This document shows positions 1-6,512 of a stretch of 60,546 nucleotides of DNA, one piece after another (position 1 is the stretch's first letter; each line of letters opens with the position of its first letter). Both the position numbers and the translations under genes were made by a program. The stretch covers positions 1 through 60,546 of the forward strand of contig JAEINQ010000043.1 in assembly GCA_016342285.1 (NCBI GenBank), read 5' to 3'. The stretch is from Desulfobacterales bacterium. Its GTDB lineage: Bacteria > Desulfobacterota > Desulfobacteria > Desulfobacterales > JAEINQ01. The notes below the pieces were generated by a model. That model did no database searches and was not told where the DNA came from. It worked only from the letters and a program-made list of their open reading frames with translations.

Positions 1-942
1 AACAATGTTCCCGTCGAGCGCCCGGAAACCATTGTCCCTTCCGGCGACGTGCCCGGCGTTTACTTCAAGGACGCCAGGAACATGAGCGAGCTACCGGACG
101 AATGCGTCCATCTGGTGGTCACCAGCCCGCCGTATTTTGTCGGCATGGAATACGAAAAAGGCATGACCTGGGACGAACACATCGAAAATGTCCGCTTGGT
201 CATGGACGAATGCGGAAGAGTGCTGGTCCCCGGCGGCATCATGGCCATCAACGTTTGCGACATCACCAACTTCAAGGGACCGAAAGGTCAAAGCGAGCGG
301 TCGCAGATCCAGCTCATGGCTCATCGGTATCAGAGTTTTCTCCGTAGGCACAACATCCTGCTCACTGATACCATCATCTGGACCAAGCGTCCTGCATGGT
401 CGAAAAGTCACAATAACCTGCGGGATGAGACACCCCATTGCTCCTACAAAACCATGAACAACTGGGAGCCAATTTATATTTTCCGCAAGAAAGGTGAGCG
501 GCCGGTCCCACCCGACGACATCGTTTTGCAGTCCAAGCTCACCCGCCAACAGTGGATGGCTTACGTCAACGCCCTCTGGGACATCGAGCCAGACCACAAC
601 ATTCACCAAGATCACCCCTGTCCATACCCGGAAGAACTGGCCAGGCGTCTTGTCCAGATGTTCTCCTACGTCGGCGACACTATACTTGATCCCTTTGCGG
701 GGGCTTGCACAACTTTGCGGGTGGCCCGTGAATTGGGTCGGGAGGCAATCGGTTACGAACGGGAACTCCAGTACAAGGCCGCCATCATGCGAAAGCTGGG
801 TTTGCCTTTCGTGGACACGCTCGAAAACGTCCAACAGACCTTGAGCGCCGACAACTGGGCTCCGGACCTTTCCGAGACGGATGAAAATCAGGAATCCGAG
901 GAGGCTATGCCTTTAGCCGCCGAGGTCGGAGCGGAAGTCTAA
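1..942 (+). CDS. DNA methyltransferase (N4-cytosine/N6-adenine type), 5' end outside window
   Basis: S-adenosylmethionine-dependent DNA base methyltransferase. The catalytic motif TSPPY is encoded at 121-135 and the SAM-binding motif DPFAGACTT at 688-714. Motif IV before motif I is the beta-class order, typical of N4-cytosine and N6-adenine enzymes. The frame is open from the first base of the window, so the gene probably begins upstream; a GTG at 49 would be the first in-window start but has no convincing ribosome binding site. It lies in the integrated element that ends at tRNA-Phe, with no visible restriction partner in the window, so it may be an orphan element-borne methylase or half of a restriction-modification pair. 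The acidic tail after residue 270 is probably unstructured. Target sequence cannot be predicted. Confidence 0.88.
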   Translation, partial: NNVPVERPETIVPSGDVPGVYFKDARNMSELPDECVHLVVTSPPYFVGMEYEKGMTWDEHIENVRLVMDECGRVLVPGGIMAINVCDITNFKGPKGQSERSQIQLMAHRYQSFLRRHNILLTDTIIWTKRPAWSKSHNNLRDETPHCSYKTMNNWEPIYIFRKKGERPVPPDDIVLQSKLTRQQWMAYVNALWDIEPDHNIHQDHPCPYPEELARRLVQMFSYVGDTILDPFAGACTTLRVARELGREAIGYERELQYKAAIMRKLGLPFVDTLENVQQTLSADNWAPDLSETDENQESEEAMPLAAEVGAEV

Positions 943-1004
943 ACCCTTAACCAGAACCGGGGCGGGGGAAATTGCCCCCGCCCTGGCCTGAAAGGAAATA
1001 AAAA

Positions 1005-1340
1005 ATGAATCCGATCACCACAAGACTTGCAGGTGTCACCCACGGCGATGCCCAGGCCAATATCAAGAAATACGGAGGTCCCGGTATCGGTCATTACGAT
1101 CTGATTCGGGAGCCGGCCAATCCGCACGACTCGAACGCCATTCGAGTGGCCTACCTGGGCGAGATATTCATGGGATACGTCCCGGCACCGCTCGCCGCTA
1201 CGGTGGCCCCGCTGATGGACCAGGGGCGGAAGCTTGTCGCGGAGTTCGTTCACATAAATCGTGCTCCGGGCCAGGAAACCATCGGCATGACCGTGCAGAT
1301 TGTTGAACTCAAATCACAAAATGCCCCGCAGGCGGGCTGA
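1005..1340 (+). CDS. HIRAN domain protein
   Basis: Small 111-aa protein made almost only of a HIRAN domain, a fold that binds DNA ends or stalled forks in helicases such as HLTF and also occurs alone in bacterial mobile elements. Recognisable core: LAGVTH near residue 8, then LIREPANPHDSNAIRV at about 33-48 and a GYVP turn followed by ASPL-like APLMDQG. A good ribosome binding site (AAAGGAAA) lies 8 bases upstream of the ATG. It follows the methyltransferase by about 60 bp in the same direction, so it is probably part of the same element operon. The role in the element is not known; DNA processing or repair is the reasonable guess. Confidence 0.8.
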   Translation: MNPITTRLAGVTHGDAQANIKKYGGPGIGHYDLIREPANPHDSNAIRVAYLGEIFMGYVPAPLAATVAPLMDQGRKLVAEFVHINRAPGQETIGMTVQIVELKSQNAPQAG

Positions 1341-1353
1341 GAGAGCATTGGAT

Positions 1354-1599
1354 ATGACATCCAATCGTCCGAAATATACGGAAGCAAAACAGGCTGTTGC
1401 AAAGCCCTGTGCCCAGAATGTGCCCAAGAAACGGCTTTACTCGATCAAGGAGTTGACCCGCGAAATTGGGGCAACCGATTGGTTCTGGCGATCACAGGTC
1501 TGGGACGGCCAGCTTCCGTATGTTCAGGTCGGGCGGAAAATGCTCATCGACAGCAACGATGTCGAAAGCTTCATACAGCGAAACAAAAACACGAATTAA
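1354..1599 (+). CDS. Small helix-turn-helix (excisionase-like) DNA-binding protein
   Basis: 81-aa basic protein whose C-terminal half matches the MerR-like helix-turn-helix of excisionases and phage AlpA-type regulators: YSIKELTREIGAT, a WF(W)RSQV turn, then PYVQVGRKMLI and a closing VESFIQ helix. This form is standard for proteins that control integrase-driven excision. I chose the ATG at 1354, preceded by GAGAG, over the upstream TTG at 1300, which would overlap the HIRAN gene. Its position between the HIRAN gene and the integrase fits a recombination directionality factor, but that is inference. Confidence 0.72.
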   Translation: MTSNRPKYTEAKQAVAKPCAQNVPKKRLYSIKELTREIGATDWFWRSQVWDGQLPYVQVGRKMLIDSNDVESFIQRNKNTN

Positions 1600-1638
1600 C
1601 AAGACTGCAGATCCTGACGGGGTCAGCAAGGAGGGTAT

Positions 1639-1974
1639 ATGACTATCATGAAAGAGTTCTACGAAAAGGTCAAGGCGGAAATCGAAGAAAACCAAAAGGC
1701 AGGTCAAGAAAATCAGGAGCTTCCCCCGGAGCTAACCGATGAAATGAAATCACGCTTAACAGCCCATGTTTGTATTTTTTGTGGAAGCCTTGAGGTCGCC
1801 ATGTGGCGGGCGGTCGATGATGTCGAGATTGAAGAAATTTTGCATTGTCTCGAATGCGAGAGAAATTGGTCAACTTCGATACCTCATGGTGGAGAAATGA
1901 TCGTGGTTAACGAAATCTTTAACAATTGGCTCCATTTCTTTTTCGAACATTGGCTTGAAGAAGCTATTGAGTAG
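1639..1974 (+). CDS. Hypothetical zinc-ribbon protein
   Basis: 111-aa protein of unknown function. The first 35 residues form a charged helix (EFYEKVKAEIEENQK). A CX2C pair at C45/C48 and a second at C70/C73 make a zinc-ribbon-like knuckle; the C-terminus is aromatic and acidic. A strong Shine-Dalgarno AAGGAGGG (1628-1635) precedes it; the ATG at 1639 is very close to it and an alternative ATG lies at 1648. A clear terminator follows 8 bp after the stop, so this is the last gene of the element operon that begins with the methyltransferase. I do not recognise the family. Confidence 0.65.
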   Translation: MTIMKEFYEKVKAEIEENQKAGQENQELPPELTDEMKSRLTAHVCIFCGSLEVAMWRAVDDVEIEEILHCLECERNWSTSIPHGGEMIVVNEIFNNWLHFFFEHWLEEAIE

Positions 1975-1981
1975 GACCGAG

Positions 1982-2014
1982 GGCTCCCCGGCAATATCAG
2001 GGGAGCCTTTCTTT
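1982..2014 (+). terminator. Rho-independent terminator
   Basis: Perfect 8-bp stem GGCTCCCC/GGGGAGCC with a 10-base loop, followed by TTTCTTTC. It closes the operon that ends with the zinc-ribbon gene. Confidence 0.9.
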
Positions 2015-2126
2015 CATCAAAGGAAGGGAAGTTCCAAGAGGTGTGTGGACATTTCTGAAAGCATCAGGTAATTATTCGGGTACACCCATCTTGTGCCCGT
2101 CAAGCGTTACAAGATGGAGGTGACAT

Positions 2127-3206
2127 ATGGGTAGTCTCTACAAACGCGGAGACGTATGGTGGATAAAATATTACCGAAACGGTAAAAGCTACAGGGAGAG
2201 TTCTGGGACCACCAAGAAAATGGTGGCCAAGAAGCTCTTGGACAGAAGGGAGGGCGATATAGCACAGGGCAAAATGCCCGGAATCCACTTTGAGAAAGTG
2301 CTCTTTGACAACCTGGCCGATGGGTTTCTGCAAGATTATCGCATCAACCAGCGAAAATCACTCATTCGAGCCGAAAGGAGCGTGGGACACCTGAAGCGGT
2401 TTTTCGAAGCCAATCCTGTCCCGCAGATCACAACCCCCAGGATTAACCAGTACATCGAGTCCCGTTTGGCCGAAAAGGCGTCAAACGCCAGCATCAACAG
2501 GGAGCTGTCAGCATTGAAGCGCATGCTGAACATCGGAGCCCAACAGACCCCGCCAATGGTGGACAGGGTGCCGCACATTCAGATGCTAAAGGAAAACAAT
2601 GCTCGCAAGGGCTTCTTCGAGCACGACGAATTCCTTGCCTTGCGGGAGGCCCTTCCGGAACATCTGAGGGGTTTTGTCACATTCGCCTACCGGACCGGGT
2701 GGCGGCTGAACGAAATCGCCACCATGAAATGGCCCCAGGTGGACAGGAATAGCGGCATCGTCAGACTGGAAGTCGGTGAGACCAAAAATGACGAGGCCCG
2801 GACGGTCTACCTTGACGAAGAGCTGAAGCAGGTCATCGCAGGCCAATGGGAAGCCAGGAAGGAACACCGCAAGTTGACGCCTTTCGTGTTTCTCAACGAG
2901 AAGGGCACGGATCGGGTCAAGCGGTTCGACAAGTCCTGGAACACGGCCTGCAAGGATGCCAAGATCGGCAATCGGATTTTTCACGATCTGCGTCGGACAG
3001 CCGTTCGCAACATGGTACGTTCCGGCATCCCGGAGCGGGTCGCAATGATGGTTTCCGGCCACAAGTCCAGATCGGTGTTCGAACGCTACAACATCACCAA
3101 CGATGCCGATCTGATGGAAGCAGCCCGGAAGCAGTCCGCCTACCTCGATTCGAGGACGGGCACAATTTCGGGCACAATCGTCGATTTACAACGAAAAAGG
3201 GGCTAA
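2127..3206 (+). CDS. Tyrosine recombinase / phage-type integrase
   Basis: 359-aa tyrosine recombinase that would integrate and excise the element to its left. N-terminal Arm-type DNA-binding segment (residues 1-60, GDVWWIKYYRNGK), core-binding SAM-like domain about 60-160, catalytic domain 170-340. Catalytic set visible: R193 in TGWRLNE, K220 in GETKN, H286 and R289 in FHDLRR, H312 in SGHKS and the nucleophile Y321 in FERYN. All are present, so the enzyme looks active. Start ATG at 2127 has GGAGGTGAC just upstream. The gene ends 41 bp from the CCA end of tRNA-Phe, the usual geometry when the tRNA 3' end is the attachment site. Confidence 0.95.
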   Translation: MGSLYKRGDVWWIKYYRNGKSYRESSGTTKKMVAKKLLDRREGDIAQGKMPGIHFEKVLFDNLADGFLQDYRINQRKSLIRAERSVGHLKRFFEANPVPQITTPRINQYIESRLAEKASNASINRELSALKRMLNIGAQQTPPMVDRVPHIQMLKENNARKGFFEHDEFLALREALPEHLRGFVTFAYRTGWRLNEIATMKWPQVDRNSGIVRLEVGETKNDEARTVYLDEELKQVIAGQWEARKEHRKLTPFVFLNEKGTDRVKRFDKSWNTACKDAKIGNRIFHDLRRTAVRNMVRSGIPERVAMMVSGHKSRSVFERYNITNDADLMEAARKQSAYLDSRTGTISGTIVDLQRKRG

Positions 3207-3236
3207 CCGATTTGGCGGCTAACCCCTTCTTCTCAT
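3191..3236 (+). terminator. Imperfect hairpin at the end of the integrase gene
   Basis: GGGGCTAACCG and CGGCTAACCCC pair with two mismatches around ATTTGG, followed by TTCTTCTC. It overlaps the integrase stop codon. Probably a weak terminator between the integrase and the tRNA. Confidence 0.45.
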
Positions 3237-3247
3237 TGCCTTTTTAC

Positions 3248-3323
3248 TGGTGCCGAGGGACAGAATCGAACTGCCGACACGGGGATTTTCAGTCCCCTGC
3301 TCTACCGACTGAGCTACCTCGGC
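3248..3323 (-). tRNA. tRNA-Phe (GAA anticodon)
   Basis: 76-nt cloverleaf on the minus strand. Acceptor GCCGAGG pairs with CCTCGGC, the discriminator is A and the terminal CCA is encoded. D-loop region TAGCTCAGTCGGTAGAGCA, anticodon stem GGGGA/TCCCC with 7-nt loop CTGAAAA giving anticodon GAA, and T-arm GTTCGATTC. The 3' end points at the integrase gene, so the tRNA is the likely attachment site of the element to the left and has been kept intact. Confidence 0.97.
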
Positions 3324-3492
3324 GCACTGGGTTCCCGGGCCGGGTCATTCCCCGGCCTAAGAACGCCGTGTTTATACCGCCATGGGTGGAAAAGTCAAGG
3401 GAATTTTTTCACATGCGGGATTCACCTGAAGCCCAAAGGGTGGTATGAAAAGCGAAAAACAGCAGCAAACCGGTTTTATCGAAAGGACCCCC

Positions 3493-4152
3493 ATGAAGGC
3501 CATCTGGCTCTCCCATCCCCTCGACACGGATACCCCCCTATACGGCGGCGACAAAGGCATCGACATCCGGCCCGACAAGTCCATGGCCAGGGGGGATTCG
3601 TGCAATACCACGATCTTGAAGCTACCCGCCCATGCCGGCAGCCACGTGGACGCCCCGGCCCATTTCATCGCCGACGGACTGACCATCACCGACTACGATG
3701 CCCAGGCCTGGATCTTCGACCACCCCCTGGTGGTGGAGGTGCCGGCCGCCCCGGGCATCCTCCTGGGTCCCGAAAACTTGGAACGGATTCAACAGGGGAC
3801 AACCCATACCGACCTTCTGCTCATCCGAACCGGTTTCGAGGACCGCCGCGGAAAGCCCGTCTACTGGCAAAACGCTCCGGGCATCGCCCCGGAGACCGCT
3901 GATTTTCTCCTGGCCCGCCTGCCCGGACTCAAGGCGGTGGGATTTGACTTCATCTCCATCTCCTCCCTGGCCCATCGCGAGGCGGGCCGTGCGGCCCACC
4001 GGGCCTTTCTTGGGGCCGGGCTTCGTATTTTCGAGGACCTATCGCTAAGCGCCCTGGAGTCCAAAAAGCGACTGGACCGGGTCATCGCCCTGCCCTTGCG
4101 GGTCTCCGGCGCCGACGGCGCTCCGTGCACGGTGGTCGGTTTTTTGCGTTAG
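3493..4152 (+). CDS. Cyclase family protein (kynurenine formamidase-like metal hydrolase)
   Basis: 219-aa member of the cyclase/arylformamidase family, metal-dependent hydrolases of amide or cyclic substrates. The family metal site is visible at H47, H51, D53 and H57 in HAGSHVDAPAHF. Later residues GFDFISISSLAHREA supply the second conserved histidine block. I chose the ATG at 3493, with AAAGGA 7 bases upstream, which puts the conserved LSHPL strand near the N-terminus; an in-frame ATG at 3445 with AAAGGG is the alternative. No kynurenine pathway gene is nearby, so the substrate is open. Confidence 0.85.
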   Translation: MKAIWLSHPLDTDTPLYGGDKGIDIRPDKSMARGDSCNTTILKLPAHAGSHVDAPAHFIADGLTITDYDAQAWIFDHPLVVEVPAAPGILLGPENLERIQQGTTHTDLLLIRTGFEDRRGKPVYWQNAPGIAPETADFLLARLPGLKAVGFDFISISSLAHREAGRAAHRAFLGAGLRIFEDLSLSALESKKRLDRVIALPLRVSGADGAPCTVVGFLR

Positions 4153-4590
4153 CCCCAATATATATGGCCATAAATACGACAACGTATTCATATTGACGTC
4201 AAGCAAATCGCATTTGATCATTAACCGCAGACGAACGCCGACCGTCGCAGACATTCAGATTTGTTGGCGGTCGACCTGACCGTCAACAGCTTCGCATCGC
4301 TTCGCGAATGGGCCAAAATATCATGAGGAAGAGCAGGCTTTAAATTTACCGGCCTCGCCCAATGGACAATTCTTTGGACCGGCCAGGTCAGCCGGTCTAA
4401 AAGGGTCTGCGGATGTCTGCGTGGTTCTGCGGTTAAAGAATAATATGTTATCGTAGTTGTGGTTGCTTACACGTCGCCTTCGGCCGTCCGCCTTTCACTT
4501 TTAGCCTTCTCACTTCAGTCTTCCACCTTCAACCTTTCTAACGAGTACCCACCCACGAATTGCATTTTTCGTGGATGGGCGCCTATGGAC
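4153..4590. other. Non-coding stretch with degenerate short repeats
   Basis: No gene seen. It contains low-complexity runs of the CTTTCACTTTTAGCCTTCTCACTTCAG kind, written here only as a type: short repeats of CTTnnAC and TTnAGCC that recur in other gaps of the window. It leads into a hairpin and an R1 repeat element. Confidence 0.5.
4548..4579. repeat. 12-bp inverted repeat
   Basis: CCCACCCACGAA pairs with TTCGTGGATGGG with one mismatch around an 8-base centre. The motif CCACGAATTGC also stands beside a solo R1 end near 55323. It may be an accessory module of the R1 repeats. Confidence 0.6.
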
Positions 4591-4731
4591 GTTTCCAATT
4601 CATAAATGTGAATTTTTGTCCAAGGTCAAGGCAATTAAGCCATTGCGCGGAGGCGTAGCGTGCTACGCCGCACAAGCGATGGCGCTGACTGACGCAGAGA
4701 TTGGGCAAAACGGCCATTTATGGATGGAAAC
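4591..4731. repeat. R1 repeat element, copy a (MITE-like, terminal inverted repeats)
   Basis: 141-bp element. Left end GTTTCCAATTCATAAATG; right end CCATTTATGGATGGAAAC; these are inverted copies of each other with small differences. Inside is a palindrome GGCGTAGC-GT-GCTACGCC (4652-4669). Other copies lie at 11528-11700 and 37706-37880, with shorter derivatives at 17975 and 55332. The right end covers the stop codon and last codons of rsmE. No coding capacity, so it is non-autonomous or a structured intergenic repeat. Confidence 0.75.
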
Positions 4732-5470
4732 CACCCAAATCCCCAAAGAGATACTGCACCAGGGCGCATGCGGCCACGGTGGCTGTTTCGGCCCTGAGGA
4801 TTCGCGGTCCCAGACCCGCGGCAACAAAACCGGCCGCAATGAGCCGCTCCACCTCCTCAGGCCCAAGCCCCCCCTCGGGCCCCAGCAGAACAAAAACCTC
4901 ATGGGGCATTGCCGACAACGCAGCGGAGATGTCGGCAAGGGGAATTTGGGCCTCTTCCCAGAAAACGATCTTCAGATCGGCCCCGGCCGAAAGGCCCACA
5001 ATGTCATCCAGGGCTGCCGCCGGGCCGATTTCGGGAACCCGGCCGCGGCGGCACTGTTTCAAGGCCTCGCGGGCGATACGTTCCCATCGCTTCATGCGGG
5101 CGGACAACTTGCCCGGATCCGGCCGGGCAACGGAGCGGTCGGCAAAGAACGGAACGAACCGCGTCACCCCCAGTTCGGTGCTCTGGCGCACCAGGTCGTC
5201 CATCTTGCCTTCCTTGAGATACCCCTGGGCCAGGGTGATCGATAGCGGCGATTCGGATCGCACATCGCGCTGCCCGGTCAAACGCAGGGTCACACGGTCT
5301 CCGAAAAACCGGTCGATCCGCGCATCAAACTCCCGGCCGGTACCGTCAAACAAAACCACCGCATCTCCAGGGCCGAGACGAAGCACACGTCGCAGGTGGC
5401 TGGCGTTGGCCCCGTCCAGGACGAGGTCGCCGGAATCAATGAGATCGGGATGAAGATAGAATCTGCGCAT
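4718..5470 (-). CDS. rsmE: 16S rRNA (uracil1498-N3)-methyltransferase RsmE
   Basis: 250-aa SPOUT methyltransferase that methylates N3 of U1498 in 16S rRNA. N-terminal PUA-like domain begins MRRFYLHP and carries HLRRVLRLGPGD; the C-terminal trefoil-knot domain has the SAM-binding loops LLGPEGGLGPEE and LGPRILRAETA. I took the ATG at 5470 because the family starts with this RRFYL strand; 13 residues upstream are not conserved. The last codons (GGFHP, stop) come from the terminal repeat of R1 copy a, so the insertion or the repeat end sets the exact C-terminus. It is probably monocistronic. Confidence 0.92.
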   Translation of the reverse strand: MRRFYLHPDLIDSGDLVLDGANASHLRRVLRLGPGDAVVLFDGTGREFDARIDRFFGDRVTLRLTGQRDVRSESPLSITLAQGYLKEGKMDDLVRQSTELGVTRFVPFFADRSVARPDPGKLSARMKRWERIAREALKQCRRGRVPEIGPAAALDDIVGLSAGADLKIVFWEEAQIPLADISAALSAMPHEVFVLLGPEGGLGPEEVERLIAAGFVAAGLGPRILRAETATVAACALVQYLFGDLGGFHP

Positions 5471-5541
5471 GGGTTGTTTTATCGGTTCTTGAGTCGTGCC
5501 GCAATTCATTTCTGGTAAGAATTGTCAATAAAGCGAAGGTC

Positions 5542-5570
5542 TTGACACAATGTGAGCCTTGTGATAGGGA
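5542..5570 (+). promoter_or_regulatory. Candidate sigma70 promoter of the acidic repeat protein
   Basis: TTGACA at 5542-5547 and TAGGGA at 5565-5570 with a 17-bp spacer, about 70 bp before the start at 5641. The -35 is perfect and the -10 is weak. Confidence 0.5.
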
Positions 5571-5640
5571 TCGAAATCCTTTAGAAACCGGTGTTTTGTC
5601 GCCACGGGCCAGCATATCCATCCACATGACGGGGGTCTGC

Positions 5641-6318
5641 ATGACGGATCAAGAAAAAATCATCGAACTCACCGACATTGTCTCCGACAACGCCCAGGGC
5701 CAGGAAAAAATCATCGAATTGACGGATATCGTCCCTGACGCCCCCCCGGTGGAAGAAAAAGTCATCGAACTCACCGACATGGTGGAAGAGGCCCCTGCCG
5801 CTGCAACAAAACCGGCAGCCGACCAGGCCGAAGCAGCCTTTTCATCCGAAGATCTCCCGCGGGATGCCGCACCGTTCGGTGATGATGCCGGGGGCACCGA
5901 CCTGGAAAACGCCCTGATATTTGACGACGAACTCGAGGATGCCTTCAACGAAGAGTTGGAGCAGGAAGACGATTTCGCCAGCAATCTGGGCATGGAAATC
6001 GAAGACGAAACTGAAGACGGTGTCCAGGAAGATTTCGAGGAGACACCGGTTGCCGAGGAACCGATAGCGGATGCGCCGGCCGATTCATTTGCGCCGCAGG
6101 AGCCTGCCGAAGCGGCGGCGGAACCGTTCGAAGAGGCAGCGCCCGTATCCGTATCCGACGAACGGATCGAGGCGGCCGTGGCCAAGATCATGGAAGAAAA
6201 ATTTTCCCAAAGGATCGAATTACTCATGGTCGACGCTGTTGAAAAAGCCGTAGAAAAGGAACTGGCAAAGATCAAGGCCATTTTGCTCGGCACCGAAGGC
6301 GACAGCAGCGACGATTAA
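5641..6318 (+). CDS. Acidic repeat protein of unknown function
   Basis: 225-aa, very acidic protein. The N-terminus carries three copies of (E)EKxIELTDxV at about residues 4-13, 22-31 and 41-50, separated by short linkers. The middle (60-170) is rich in Glu, Asp, Ala and Pro and is probably disordered. The C-terminal 55 residues form a predicted amphipathic helix with VEKAVEKELAKIKAIL, suited to coiled-coil or oligomer formation. No signal peptide or membrane segment. The ATG at 5641 is preferred over an upstream frame because the repeats begin right there. It stands alone upstream of valS. I do not recognise a function; the layout suggests a scaffold with repeated peptide docking sites. Confidence 0.75.
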   Translation: MTDQEKIIELTDIVSDNAQGQEKIIELTDIVPDAPPVEEKVIELTDMVEEAPAAATKPAADQAEAAFSSEDLPRDAAPFGDDAGGTDLENALIFDDELEDAFNEELEQEDDFASNLGMEIEDETEDGVQEDFEETPVAEEPIADAPADSFAPQEPAEAAAEPFEEAAPVSVSDERIEAAVAKIMEEKFSQRIELLMVDAVEKAVEKELAKIKAILLGTEGDSSDD

Positions 6319-6324
6319 CCCCGA

Positions 6325-6412
6325 AGGGTAAGAATCCTGGCCCAGGGGAGCTGGCTTGGGTTTGCCTTCTGCACGGCCAATTGGCTCTGACCACGCCCAA
6401 AGGACGTGGATT
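6325..6412. repeat. R2 modular intergenic repeat, short copy
   Basis: Starts with GTAAGAATCCTGGCCCAG and ends in CTCTGACCACGCCCAAAGG plus ACGTGGAT. Both ends match the copy at 41683-41962 without its long middle part. The CCACG/CGTGG stem at the right end is conserved. Confidence 0.6.
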
Positions 6413-6443
6413 TCGATATTGAGGAACCAGGAAAAGCATATCG

Positions 6444-6474
6444 ATCGGGGATTGTGACCCAATCCCCGATTTTC
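6444..6474 (+). terminator. Strong hairpin in the valS leader
   Basis: Perfect 11-bp stem ATCGGGGATTG/CAATCCCCGAT with a 5-base loop, followed by TTTCAG. It lies between the acidic-protein stop and valS (start 6513). It may end the upstream transcript or act as an attenuator in the valS leader; only three U residues follow, so termination may be partial. Confidence 0.6.
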
Positions 6475-6512
6475 AGTTTGATACACCGAAGCGAGTGAAG
6501 GAGACACGTGAA

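Noticed and set aside
91..834. Long minus-strand frame inside the methyltransferase gene
   Set aside because: Antisense to a well-supported gene with motifs; no motif or ribosome binding site of its own.
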